NCBI GenBank assembly: GCA_905235315.1
Contig: CAJOLG010000040.1
Coordinates: forward strand, 1 to 16,209
Direction of reading: 5' to 3'
DNA: 16,209 bases
Source of the DNA: an uncultured Solobacterium sp.
Lineage (GTDB): Bacteria > Bacillota_I > Bacilli_A > Erysipelotrichales > Erysipelotrichaceae
A program made the position numbers and the translations under genes. Each line of letters starts with the position of its first letter. Positions within the stretch are counted from its first letter, which is position 1. Of the stretch, positions 1 through 7,490 are shown piece after piece. The notes under the pieces were generated by a model that ran no database searches, was not told the DNA's origin, and worked only from the letters and a program-made list of their open reading frames with translations.

Positions 1-25
1 ACATCGAATTCAATACAGCAAACAA

Positions 26-34
26 TGCTATACT
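26..34 (+). promoter_or_regulatory. Extended -10 promoter of the glycosyltransferase unit
   Basis: TATACT at 29-34 is preceded by TGC, giving the extended -10 form TGnTATACT. No good -35 box is visible at the expected distance. The ATG of the next gene follows after only 9 bases, so a start site 6-8 bases past the -10 would leave a leader of about 1-3 bases. Confidence 0.55.
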
Positions 35-43
35 ATTTTTTAT

Positions 44-1114
44 ATGAAGGTATTGATTCTTCCCTCCGTGTGTGTCCCCGGCTGCGGTTCGCCGGTTCTT
101 ATCGCACGTCAGCTGGCAGCCATGATGAGGCTGTCCGGTACGGACACCGGAGTATGCGCAGACAGGAAATCCAGGTTCAGCGATATCGCGTTTTTTGAAT
201 CGCCGGCAACGGCTTCGCTTCGCCGCGGACGTCCGGGCACGACGATTGAGGAATATCTCTATGGCCGCCACGGGCTTTCGGTTTCCTTTCTCCGGAAAGA
301 CCTTAAGGCAATCACGCAGGCAATCGCGGAATACAACCCGGATCTTCTGATTGAGATCGAGCGGCCGGCTGCTTCCGTTGCGGCGGTTCTTTCCGGGCTT
401 CCGGTCTTTTCGGTGGTCAGCGCAGCAGCCTTCCGCAACCGGAACTTCCGGGCCGATACGCTGAACGGCCTCAATACCTTTCTGAATGAAAACGGGCTCG
501 AGCAGGTGCTTCACCTGCGGGAGCTGTACCGTTATTCTCAGTGCTTTGCCTTCGGCCCGCAGGAATTTCTCCCGGTATTCCGGGGGTACCGGGTCGCTTC
601 GTTCGGGGTTTCCGCAATCACGCCGGTAAACCTTTCCCAGGACAAAGCCCTCAGTATTGCCTTTACGGAAACCGGCATACCCGCAAGGCGCATGCGCCAG
701 ATCATCACCGACGCTTTCCGCGGCGCGCCTTACGATGTTTACATCTATGATTCATCCCAGCATCCGGGAAAAACCGATAACCTGCATTTCCAGAATCTGC
801 AGCGAACGGAATTCATCAACGGAAGCAGAGTCTGCATCCATGACGGATGCGATGCGCTCACGCAGTACTGTGCGGCGCTCGGCATCCCGCAGATCATCCT
901 GTATGACGATTCCTACCAGCGCTCATGGAACGCCGCCTGTCTTCAGCGCAGCGGAGCGGGGCTCGCAATCCATGAAGAAGAGCTGTGCATGGAACGTCTG
1001 TATGAGGTATATCGGCAGATTCTGTCTGACAGCCGCTTCTTTACGGAAGCGAAACGGCTTCAGGATAATGTCCTGGAACGCGGGGATACCACAAATATGC
1101 TCGCATACATCTGA
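44..1114 (+). CDS. Putative GT-B-fold glycosyltransferase, family uncertain
   Basis: A 356-residue protein without a predicted signal peptide. The N-terminus (MKVLILPSV...) resembles the first beta strand of a Rossmann domain, as in GT-B glycosyltransferases. Near the C-terminus, residues about 266-306 have the layout of the sugar-nucleotide-binding segment of GT1/GT28 enzymes: HDG, then ALTQYCAALGIPQIILY, then a dQ..nA-like stretch (YQRSWNAACL) and a GAGLAI strand. By analogy it would transfer a sugar from a nucleotide sugar in the cytoplasm; the acceptor cannot be told. The ATG at 44 is the only start that keeps the N-terminal strand. No Shine-Dalgarno is present and the -10 box lies 9 bases upstream, so the mRNA may be leaderless. 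The gene is followed after 29 bases by the transporter and is probably co-transcribed with it. Family assignment rests on motif resemblance only. Confidence 0.5.
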   Translation: MKVLILPSVCVPGCGSPVLIARQLAAMMRLSGTDTGVCADRKSRFSDIAFFESPATASLRRGRPGTTIEEYLYGRHGLSVSFLRKDLKAITQAIAEYNPDLLIEIERPAASVAAVLSGLPVFSVVSAAAFRNRNFRADTLNGLNTFLNENGLEQVLHLRELYRYSQCFAFGPQEFLPVFRGYRVASFGVSAITPVNLSQDKALSIAFTETGIPARRMRQIITDAFRGAPYDVYIYDSSQHPGKTDNLHFQNLQRTEFINGSRVCIHDGCDALTQYCAALGIPQIILYDDSYQRSWNAACLQRSGAGLAIHEEELCMERLYEVYRQILSDSRFFTEAKRLQDNVLERGDTTNMLAYI

Positions 1115-1143
1115 ATCTTTAACAAAAGGGGGAAAACACAACA

Positions 1144-2496
1144 ATGAAACGCGACACATTTGGCTCACGACTCGGCTTCATCCTTGTCAGTGCCGGCTGC
1201 GCCATCGGCATCGGCAACGTCTGGAAGTTCCCGTATCTGACCGGACAGAACGGCGGCGGAATCTTTGTCCTGATCTACCTGTTCTTTCTGCTGATCATGG
1301 GTCTTCCCGTCATGACCATGGAGCTGGCCGTCGGCCGCGCCTCACGGAAAAGCGCTGTGGAGGGGTATAAAGCGCTGGAACCGAAGGGCTCTTTCTGGCA
1401 TCTGCACGGCTGGGTCTGCATTGCCGGCTGTGCGCTGCTGATGATGTATTACACCACCGTCAGCGGCTGGATGCTCATTTATTTTGTCCGCTTCCTGACC
1501 GGATCCATGAACAGCTTCACCGTGGATACGATCGGCAGCGTCTTCGGCACGATGCTGGGAGATCCGCTGCAGATGGGCATTGCGATGGCAGTTACGGTTG
1601 CGGCAGGTTTTGCGGTCTGTTCGTTCGGCATCCGCAGCGGTCTTGAGCGCATTACAAAAATCATGATGTCATGCCTGCTGGTTCTCATCATCGGGCTTGC
1701 GGTCTACAGTATGACTCTCCCCGGAGCTGCCGAAGGACTTGCGTTCTATCTCAAACCGGATATCTCCAAAGTTCAGAGTATCGGCTTGGGTACGGTCATT
1801 GTGGCAGCGATGAACCAGTCGTTCTTCACACTCAGCCTCGGCATTGCGGCCATGGAAGTGTTCGGAAGCTATATGTCGGATGATTATACCCTTGTTTCCG
1901 AGGCCGGCCGCATCTGTGTGCTGGATACCTTTGTCGCAATCGTCGCCGGTCTCATCATCTTCCCGGCCTGCTTCAGCTATCACGTTGAGCCGGATGCAGG
2001 TCCTGCCCTGATCTTCCTGACCCTCCCGAAAATCTTTGCGGAGATGCCGGGCGGAATGATCTTCGGAACCCTGTTCTTCCTGTTTATGACATTTGCGAGT
2101 TTCTCCACGGTAATCACCGTTTTCGAAAACCTGATCGCCGCATCCATGGACAACTTCGGGTTCTCCCGCAGAAAGTCGGTTCTCCTCAACTTTGGATTCA
2201 TTCTGATCGCCAGTATCCCCTGTGTGCTGGGATACAACGTCTGGTCCAATGTACATCTGATCGGGGCACGCGATATTCTCGACAGCGAAGATTTCCTGGT
2301 CTCCAACCTGATTCTTCCGATCGGCTCGCTGATCTTCCTGCTCTTCTGCACCTCAAAATATGGCTGGGGATTTGAGAACTACCGGAAAGAATGCAATAAA
2401 GGCAGCGGCCTCAGGATTCCCCGAAGCCTCGGCTTTTATCTGAAGTTCATTCTTCCCGTGCTGATTGCCGTAATTCTCGTTGCCGGCCTTCTTTAA
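1144..2496 (+). CDS. Sodium-dependent transporter of the SNF/NSS family
   Basis: A 450-residue polytopic membrane protein. Residues about 18-39 carry the hallmark of transmembrane helix 1 in neurotransmitter:sodium symporters (GCAIGIGNVWKFPYL, then GQNGGG), with the unwound glycine-rich centre that binds sodium and substrate in LeuT. MELAVGR follows helix 2. About 11 hydrophobic segments can be seen, typical of the bacterial members rather than the 12 of LeuT and eukaryotic ones. Family knowledge suggests sodium-driven amino acid uptake; the substrate cannot be read from the sequence. A purine-rich site (AAAGGGGG) lies about 11 bases before the ATG. The gene is second in a unit with the putative glycosyltransferase and ends at a strong terminator. 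No functional link between the two genes is evident. Confidence 0.92.
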   Translation: MKRDTFGSRLGFILVSAGCAIGIGNVWKFPYLTGQNGGGIFVLIYLFFLLIMGLPVMTMELAVGRASRKSAVEGYKALEPKGSFWHLHGWVCIAGCALLMMYYTTVSGWMLIYFVRFLTGSMNSFTVDTIGSVFGTMLGDPLQMGIAMAVTVAAGFAVCSFGIRSGLERITKIMMSCLLVLIIGLAVYSMTLPGAAEGLAFYLKPDISKVQSIGLGTVIVAAMNQSFFTLSLGIAAMEVFGSYMSDDYTLVSEAGRICVLDTFVAIVAGLIIFPACFSYHVEPDAGPALIFLTLPKIFAEMPGGMIFGTLFFLFMTFASFSTVITVFENLIAASMDNFGFSRRKSVLLNFGFILIASIPCVLGYNVWSNVHLIGARDILDSEDFLVSNLILPIGSLIFLLFCTSKYGWGFENYRKECNKGSGLRIPRSLGFYLKFILPVLIAVILVAGLL

Positions 2497-2504
2497 ACCG
2501 ACTG

Positions 2505-2546
2505 AAAAAAGCAGACTCCGCACAACATCGCAGAATCTGCTTTTTT
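2505..2546. terminator. Bidirectional terminator between the transporter and glyA
   Basis: An 11-bp perfect stem pairs AAAAAAGCAGA (2505-2515) with TCTGCTTTTTT (2536-2546) across a 20-base loop. The T-run on the plus strand ends the transporter transcript. The A-run, which is a T-run on the minus strand, can end glyA. Confidence 0.8.
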
Positions 2547-2567
2547 TACTGAATTTGGATAGGTGTC

Positions 2568-2656
2568 TTATTCGAACGGGAACCGTGCGGTCAGCGCGAT
2601 CACTTCGTTCCGGATCCGCTGCTTGAGTCCCGCATCATCCTTATTCTTCAGAACCT
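2568..2656 (-). other. glyA: Out-of-frame C-terminal tail of glyA
   Basis: Past the premature stop, the next frame on the minus strand encodes VLKNKDDAGLKQR, then IRNEVIALTARFPFE and a TAA at 2568-2570. This is the kind of terminal helix that serine hydroxymethyltransferases normally carry after the GSWI segment. Restoring one base in the GGGG run at 2657-2660 (CCCC on the coding strand) joins it to the main ORF and gives about 406 residues, the normal family size. The tail has no start codon or ribosome site of its own, so it is read as a displaced part of glyA and not as a separate gene. Confidence 0.85.
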
Positions 2657-3787
2657 GGGGATCCAGGAGCCGACCTGACGGAATTCTTCCTCGCGGAATC
2701 CCTTTGTGGTCATCGCCGCCGTTCCGAGCCGGATACCGCTTGTGGTATTCGGTTTTTCGTTGTCAAACGGAATCGCGTTCTTGTTTGCGGTGATATTGAC
2801 TTCATCCAGCGCCACTTCCGCTTCCCGGCCGGTGATTCCGATGGAGCTCTTCACATCAACGAGAATCAGATGGTTGTCGGTGCCTCCGGTCACAAGCCGG
2901 AAACCCGATGCCTGCAGCGTCTCCGCAAGCACCTCACAGTTCTTCACAATCTGTGCCGCATAGCGTTTGAATTCCGGCTGGGATGCCTCATAAAGGCACT
3001 GTGACTTCGCCGCAACGATATGACAGAGCGGCCCTCCCTGCATGCCCGGGAAGATCGACTTGTCCACTGCCTTGGCATACTTCTCCCGGCAGAGAATCAT
3101 ACCTCCGCGCGGTCCGCGCAGGGTTTTGTGTGTTGTTGTCGTCACAAAGTCCGCATACGGAACCGGATTTGCGTGCATACCGCCCGCCACAAGACCGGCA
3201 ATATGCGCCATATCCACCATGAGATATGCGCCGCAGGCATCCGCAATCCTGCGGAATTCCGCGAAATCGAGCGCTCTGGAATATGCACTCGCGCCGGCGA
3301 CGATCATCTGCGGGCGGAGTTTCATCGCATCGATACGGAGCTGATCATAATCGATCCGTTCTGTTTCCTGATTCACGCCGTAGGAATAAAAATCATACAG
3401 CTTGCCGGAGAAGCTGACCTTTGCGCCGTGGGTCAGATGACCGCCCGCCGCAAGATCCATACCGAGTACCCGGTCACCCGGCTTCAGTACCGAGAAATAT
3501 ACACCCATGTTTGCCTGGGAACCGCTGTGCGGCTGCACATTGGCATGATCAGCCCCGAACAGTTCACATGCGCGGGTCCGTGCGAGATCTTCAATCACAT
3601 CGACGTTTTCGCATCCGCCGTAATACCGTTTTCCGGGATACCCCTCGGCATACTTGTTCGTAAGTATGGAGCCGGAAAGCTCCCGTACTTCTTTCGAGCA
3701 GTAGTTTTCCGAAGCGATCAGTTCAATGTTCTCCCGCTGTCTTTTCGCCTCCGCGTCAAGCGCATTCTGCAGTTCCTGGTCAATCAT
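2648..3787 (-). CDS. glyA: Serine hydroxymethyltransferase, C-terminus frameshifted
   Basis: GlyA interconverts serine plus tetrahydrofolate with glycine plus 5,10-methylene-tetrahydrofolate, the main source of one-carbon units. The 379-residue ORF shows the family in full: the N-terminal ELIASEN segment (residues about 22-28), the KYAEGYPGKRYYGG block, and the PLP site VTTTTHKTLRGPRGG with Schiff-base lysine K221. The late NKNAIPFD and TSGIRLGT motifs follow. It then breaks off in PRF and a TGA at 2648 instead of continuing; the missing tail of about 28 residues lies in the next frame. The start overlaps the end of tsaC by 8 bases, and a GGAGG site lies 7 bases before the ATG inside tsaC, so translation is probably coupled. 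The frameshift may be a sequencing error or a real mutation. Active-site residues precede it. Confidence 0.95.
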   Translation of the reverse strand: MIDQELQNALDAEAKRQRENIELIASENYCSKEVRELSGSILTNKYAEGYPGKRYYGGCENVDVIEDLARTRACELFGADHANVQPHSGSQANMGVYFSVLKPGDRVLGMDLAAGGHLTHGAKVSFSGKLYDFYSYGVNQETERIDYDQLRIDAMKLRPQMIVAGASAYSRALDFAEFRRIADACGAYLMVDMAHIAGLVAGGMHANPVPYADFVTTTTHKTLRGPRGGMILCREKYAKAVDKSIFPGMQGGPLCHIVAAKSQCLYEASQPEFKRYAAQIVKNCEVLAETLQASGFRLVTGGTDNHLILVDVKSSIGITGREAEVALDEVNITANKNAIPFDNEKPNTTSGIRLGTAAMTTKGFREEEFRQVGSWIPRF

Positions 3788-4391
3788 CTGTCTTCCTCCT
3801 GAGTACCTGTTCCATCTGTTCCATTGTGATCGGGCCTTCCCGCAGGATCACCGGTGATTCCCCGGTCAGGTCCGCGATTGTACTTGCTCTGTTGTAGTAA
3901 ACATTTCCTTCGAGGATGCCGTCCAGTTTCGGACAGGCAGTTTCGATCTCTTCAGCGCTTCTGCATTCCGGCATGCCGGATCGGTTGGCACTGGTCATGA
4001 ACAGCGGAGAACCGGTCGCTTCAATCAGCTCCTTCAGCTGCGGTGTGGCCGCCAGCCGGATGGCCAGCGTATCCCCGCCGCCGCTCACAAAGGACGGCAG
4101 ACGATCCTTCTTTTTCAGGATCACCGTCAGCGGCCCGGGCATAAACGCACGGATCACAGCTTCCGCCATCGGCGTGGTTTCCGCAATCTGCTTCAGCTGC
4201 GCTTCATCGGCACACATCACCGGAAAGCGTTTGGAACGGGGCCGGTCCTTTACTTCATAAAGCCGGTTCTGTCCGGCTTCGCTGATCTGCGCACAGACAC
4301 CAAATACGGTGTCCGTCGCCGCAGCGATACAGCCGTCCTGTTTCAGGATTTCCGCTGCCTCTGCGATTTCATCCGCCGCAAATCTTCTCAT
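3780..4391 (-). CDS. tsaC: L-threonylcarbamoyladenylate synthase, TsaC/YrdC type
   Basis: The 203-residue protein matches the YrdC/Sua5/YwlC fold. TsaC makes threonylcarbamoyl-AMP from threonine, bicarbonate and ATP, the first step toward the t6A37 modification of ANN-decoding tRNAs. Visible motifs are the N-terminal PTDT-like segment (AATDTVFGV, residues 24-32), the KDRPRSKRFPV substrate loop (48-58), PGPLT (85-89) and SAN (134-136). It is the short single-domain form, without the extra Sua5 domain that makes some homologues about 340 residues long. The gene ends inside glyA, with an 8-base overlap. Upstream is a tiny hydrophobic ORF, 9 bases away. A GAAAGGG stretch serves as a modest ribosome site. 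The pairing with glyA matches the neighbourhood in Bacillus. Confidence 0.93.
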   Translation of the reverse strand: MRRFAADEIAEAAEILKQDGCIAAATDTVFGVCAQISEAGQNRLYEVKDRPRSKRFPVMCADEAQLKQIAETTPMAEAVIRAFMPGPLTVILKKKDRLPSFVSGGGDTLAIRLAATPQLKELIEATGSPLFMTSANRSGMPECRSAEEIETACPKLDGILEGNVYYNRASTIADLTGESPVILREGPITMEQMEQVLRRKTDD

Positions 4392-4400
4392 AGCCCTTTC

Positions 4401-4490
4401 TCACCGGAACATGCTCAGAAACATACTGAGCACGATCAGAACGACCATAAGGATCATAAAGTACCGAAGCCATCCGCTGCGCTTGTTCAT
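4401..4490 (-). CDS. Possible 29-residue single-span membrane protein
   Basis: A short ORF begins MNKRSGWLRY, continues as a hydrophobic stretch rich in M, L, V, I and F (residues about 9-28), and ends in R and TGA. The positive head followed by one hydrophobic helix is the usual pattern of a small inner-membrane protein with the N-terminus inside. It sits between the sortase terminator and tsaC, ends 9 bases before the tsaC start, and would be the first ORF of the tsaC-glyA transcript. No Shine-Dalgarno is present. The predicted start site from the extended -10 box at 4501-4509 lies only about 3 bases before its ATG, so it would need leaderless translation. An in-frame ATG five codons upstream overlaps the -10 box and is less likely. 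I do not recognise a family. It could also be chance hydrophobic sequence. Confidence 0.35.
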   Translation of the reverse strand: MNKRSGWLRYFMILMVVLIVLSMFLSMFR

Positions 4491-4500
4491 AACGAGAGTC

Positions 4501-4509
4501 ATCATACCA
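4501..4509 (-). promoter_or_regulatory. Extended -10 promoter for tsaC-glyA
   Basis: On the minus strand the sequence reads TGGTATGAT, an extended -10 box (TGn plus TATGAT, one mismatch to TATAAT). It starts immediately after the T-run of the sortase terminator. No clear -35 box is present. It supplies the promoter that the tsaC-glyA unit needs after the preceding terminator. Confidence 0.5.
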
Positions 4510-4517
4510 TGAAAATC

Positions 4518-4548
4518 AAAAAAAGAACCTTCAATCTGAGGTTCTTTT
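4518..4548 (-). terminator. Intrinsic terminator of the sortase operon
   Basis: A perfect 10-bp stem (AAAAGAACCT at 4521-4530 with AGGTTCTTTT at 4539-4548) encloses an 8-base loop. On the minus strand it runs into seven T residues. The sortase stop codon (TGA, complement of 4531-4533) lies within the loop. Confidence 0.85.
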
Positions 4549-5493
4549 CACAAGTGTCAGTTTTCCGACCAGGCCGTACCTGCCTTCCGCCACATCATAC
4601 CGGCATGTGGACAGGATCACCACCCGGTCCTCTGCGGTAATCACCGCATCGCTTTTCAGCGTGGAATTCTTCCGGATATCCTCGATAAAACGGAGGAATG
4701 CCTGATCGTCCGCGAATTCGGTCTGATTGTAGGTGGAGTAGGCATCGCCGAGAATATCGGCGAACGGTTCGATCTTGTATACGGCTTCCTTCGTCTGAAG
4801 CACAAAGTACGGATGTTCTTCCAGAAACCCTTTCTGCCGGAAGTCCTCTACCGCCGAAAACATGGAGCCGTTGCGCATATGATGCGCGTACAGGATACTG
4901 TTGTGATCGGAGAAATCGTTCTTGTTGTTCGCATCCAGGAAGACACATCCGGTGTGGTTGGTCTCCTTTGTGAAGAGATGTTCCAGATAATACTCGTTGT
5001 CCGTGCCCTGAACGACCGGATAGTCGATTTCCGTACCGGGCAGGGTAATCCACGCGACCACATCCGGGTTGATCTTTGCCAGAGCTTCAAAATCAGCAGG
5101 AACATATTCCATGTCATCCGCTGTTTCCGGATCCTTGCCGGTTTCCTGCACCAGTTTGGAATACGTATCCATTCCCTCCCGGTACGTCTTGTTTCCAAGA
5201 TACAGCTGGATCCCGGAATACACCGCACCGATCAAAGACCCGATCAGAATCACGTACAGTACGACCCGCACCCACGGTTTCATTCTGCGTTTGTGCTTCC
5301 CGGTCTTTTTGTGCGGCTGACCGCCTGTCCCGGACCCGGTTCGGGTTCCTGTTTCTTCGGATTCTGCATCGATATCACTGATTGTGATTGCGGTTGTCTC
5401 AGACAATGTATCTTCCGGATCCCGGATCTCAATCATTTCCGTTTCCATAAGATCCGCTTCCGGATTCCGTTTCAGATCATCATCGTTTCTCAT
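4531..5493 (-). CDS. srtB: Class B sortase with a long charged N-terminal tail
   Basis: The 320-residue protein is a membrane-anchored cysteine transpeptidase. Sortases cut a C-terminal sorting signal on secreted proteins and join them to the peptidoglycan cross-bridge or to pilin. Residues 1-73 are cytoplasmic and strongly charged, acidic first and then a basic KKTGKHKRRMK patch. One transmembrane helix spans about 75-97, and the sortase domain follows. Catalytic residues are visible: His204 (ILYAHHM), Cys297 (LSTCRYD) and Arg305 (EGRYGLVGKL). The NPDVVAWI and DYPVVQGTDNEYYLEH segments are typical of class B. The acidic tail is longer than in most homologues. It starts 5 bases after prmC, and its GGGGG ribosome site overlaps the end of prmC, so the two are likely co-translated. 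No substrate with a sorting signal is present in the window. Confidence 0.9.
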   Translation of the reverse strand: MRNDDDLKRNPEADLMETEMIEIRDPEDTLSETTAITISDIDAESEETGTRTGSGTGGQPHKKTGKHKRRMKPWVRVVLYVILIGSLIGAVYSGIQLYLGNKTYREGMDTYSKLVQETGKDPETADDMEYVPADFEALAKINPDVVAWITLPGTEIDYPVVQGTDNEYYLEHLFTKETNHTGCVFLDANNKNDFSDHNSILYAHHMRNGSMFSAVEDFRQKGFLEEHPYFVLQTKEAVYKIEPFADILGDAYSTYNQTEFADDQAFLRFIEDIRKNSTLKSDAVITAEDRVVILSTCRYDVAEGRYGLVGKLTLVKRTSD

Positions 5494-5498
5494 AGGTA

Positions 5499-6368
5499 TT
5501 ACCCCCTTTCCGCTGCGCCCGGACAGTTGAAATATACAAACAGCATCCGGTCTTTCCCGTTCATATCCTTACGGATCTCATACTCCGCTTCCGGCAGGCT
5601 TTCCTGTACCAGGCGGCTCAATGCCTCCCGCTGATTCCAGCCCATTTCGAACGCCATGAAGGATTTCTCCTTCAGGACTGACCGGCAGTCCGCGAATACC
5701 GAACGGTAAAAACGCAGTCCATCCTCTCCGCCAAAGAGCGCGACATGCGGCTCAAAGTCCACCACGGAACGCTCCATATCCTCATCCTGGGGGATATAAG
5801 GCGGATTGCAGATAAGTACATCATACTTCTTTCCGAGCGGAATGAGCGGTTTAATCATATCACCTGCATAAAAAGTGACATTCGCATGATTGTTCGCCGC
5901 ATTGATTTTTGCGGTTTCCAGTGCCGGCTCCGAGATATCCGTGGCGTCCATGACAACCCGCGGCTCCTCACAGGCGAGCGTTACCGCAATCGCTCCGCTT
6001 CCGGTACCGACATCCACGCAGTGAACCTCTCCCTCCGGAAAAATGCGGTCAATTGCCGCAAGAACCTTTGCGCAGAGCTCTTCTGTCTCCGGGCGGGGAA
6101 TCAGGACATCTCCGTTGACCGTGAACGGATAGCCGTAGAACCAGGAATAGCCAAGCACATGGGCCATCGGTTCCTGATTCAGGATCCGCTCCATTCCGGC
6201 AGAAAACGCTTCGGAAATGGATTCCGGCATCTCCTCGTCATAATGCAGGTAGAGGTTGCAGCGCTCCATCCTGGCAATCTCCACAAGAAACGCCATTACC
6301 GTTTCTTCCGGCACCCCGCATTCCGCACAGCGTGCCTCATAATTTCTTACTGCCTGGGCAAATGTCAT
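5499..6368 (-). CDS. prmC: Peptide chain release factor N5-glutamine methyltransferase
   Basis: PrmC (HemK) methylates the glutamine of the GGQ motif in release factors using S-adenosylmethionine, which speeds peptide release. The 289-residue protein has the usual two parts: a helical N-terminal domain (residues 1-about 75) and a Rossmann-fold methyltransferase domain. The latter shows the SAM-binding VDVGTGSGAIAV motif (about 118-128) and the NPPY motif that binds the target glutamine (188-191). IPRPETEEL (about 90-98) is also characteristic. The start overlaps the prfA stop by 4 bases (ATGA), so RF1 and the enzyme that modifies it are made from one transcript in a coupled way. This pairing is widespread in bacteria. 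The sortase gene follows 5 bases later. Confidence 0.95.
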   Translation of the reverse strand: MTFAQAVRNYEARCAECGVPEETVMAFLVEIARMERCNLYLHYDEEMPESISEAFSAGMERILNQEPMAHVLGYSWFYGYPFTVNGDVLIPRPETEELCAKVLAAIDRIFPEGEVHCVDVGTGSGAIAVTLACEEPRVVMDATDISEPALETAKINAANNHANVTFYAGDMIKPLIPLGKKYDVLICNPPYIPQDEDMERSVVDFEPHVALFGGEDGLRFYRSVFADCRSVLKEKSFMAFEMGWNQREALSRLVQESLPEAEYEIRKDMNGKDRMLFVYFNCPGAAERG

Positions 6369-7444
6369 TCTGCGTTCTCCAGTTTTTTCTTCTCATCGTC
6401 CGCCTGCAGGGCATCGATGATATCCTGCAGCCGTCCCTCCATTACCCGGTCAAGCTGGGTAATTGTAAAGCCGATCCGATGGTCGGTCACCCGGTTCTGC
6501 GGGTAGTTGTAGGTACGGATCTTCTCCGACCGGTCGCCGGTTCCGATCTTGGCCCGGCGGATCGCACCTTCCGCTTCCTCCCGCTGCCGTTTATATTCCT
6601 CATAGACCCGGGAGCGGATCAGACGCATCGCGGTCTCCCGGTTTTCAATCTGACTGCGGCCTTCCTGGCAGTTGACGGTAATGCCCGTGGGCACATGCAC
6701 GATACGCACCGCGCTGTCGGTCTTGTTAATATGCTGGCCGCCGGCTCCGCTGGCCCGGTGGGTTTCAATCGTAAGGTCCTTCGGATCGATCTCAATGTCG
6801 GCATCTTCCGCTTCGGGCTGACACAGCACGGTAGCGGTACTTGTCTGGATGCGCCCCTGAGATTCGGTCTTCGGCACACGCTGCACACGGTGTGCGCCGC
6901 TTTCATACTTCAGCGCTTTGTACACATCATGGCCCTTGATTTCAAAAATGATCTGCGAGAATCCGCCTGCTTCGGATTCGGATGCCTCAAGAACATCGAC
7001 CTTCCAGCCGTTGGATTCCGCATATTTCACATACATGCGGTACAGATCGCCTGCGAAGATATTTCCTTCATCCCCGCCGGCCCCGCCCCGGATCTCCATG
7101 ATCACATTGTGATCATCATCCGGATCCTGGGGAATCAGCAGATGCCGGATCTTTTCCAGCAGGTTCGCAAGCGCCGGCTCGCATTCCGCAAGTTCTTCTT
7201 CCGCCATCATGCGCAGCTCGGGGTCGCTTTCATGTTCAAGCGCCTTCGCCTCATTGATGCGGGCCTCAAGATCAAGAAACTCCTGCCTCGCCTCCACCAG
7301 CGCAGTCAGTTTTGCCTGGGCGCGGGACAGCCGCGTTACTTCGCGGGGGTCCTTCAGAACCTCCTCGGACATCAGCTGTTCATTGATCCTGTCATACTCC
7401 GACTGGATTTCCGCAAGACGGTTGCGCATCGCTTCAATATTCAT
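6365..7444 (-). CDS. prfA: Peptide chain release factor 1
   Basis: RF1 recognises UAA and UAG stop codons and triggers hydrolysis of peptidyl-tRNA on the ribosome. The 359-residue protein has a helical N-terminal domain, then the codon-reading PxT motif as PKT at residues 191-193 (E. coli has PAT), which marks RF1 rather than RF2. The catalytic GGQ is at 235-237, within SGAGGQHINKTDSAVR. A GGAGA stretch lies about 11 bases before the ATG. The gene follows rpoD after 33 bases, but a terminator lies in that gap, and no strong promoter was found for prfA. Expression may depend on partial read-through from rpoD. It overlaps prmC by 4 bases. Confidence 0.96.
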   Translation of the reverse strand: MNIEAMRNRLAEIQSEYDRINEQLMSEEVLKDPREVTRLSRAQAKLTALVEARQEFLDLEARINEAKALEHESDPELRMMAEEELAECEPALANLLEKIRHLLIPQDPDDDHNVIMEIRGGAGGDEGNIFAGDLYRMYVKYAESNGWKVDVLEASESEAGGFSQIIFEIKGHDVYKALKYESGAHRVQRVPKTESQGRIQTSTATVLCQPEAEDADIEIDPKDLTIETHRASGAGGQHINKTDSAVRIVHVPTGITVNCQEGRSQIENRETAMRLIRSRVYEEYKRQREEAEGAIRRAKIGTGDRSEKIRTYNYPQNRVTDHRIGFTITQLDRVMEGRLQDIIDALQADDEKKKLENAE

Positions 7445-7462
7445 AAGCTGTATTCTCCATGG

Positions 7463-7490
7463 AAAAAACCGGAAGTATTATTCCTTCCAG
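7463..7490 (-). terminator. Terminator at the end of rpoD
   Basis: On the minus strand CTGGAAG pairs with CTTCCGG (7484-7490 with 7469-7475; 7 bp including one G-U) around an 8-base loop, followed by six T residues (7463-7468). The rpoD stop TAA (7478-7480) is inside the loop. The stem is short, so termination may be partial. Confidence 0.6.

Noticed and set aside
3020..3802. A 260-codon plus-strand open frame
   Set aside because: It is the shadow of glyA on the opposite strand, without a ribosome site or motif.
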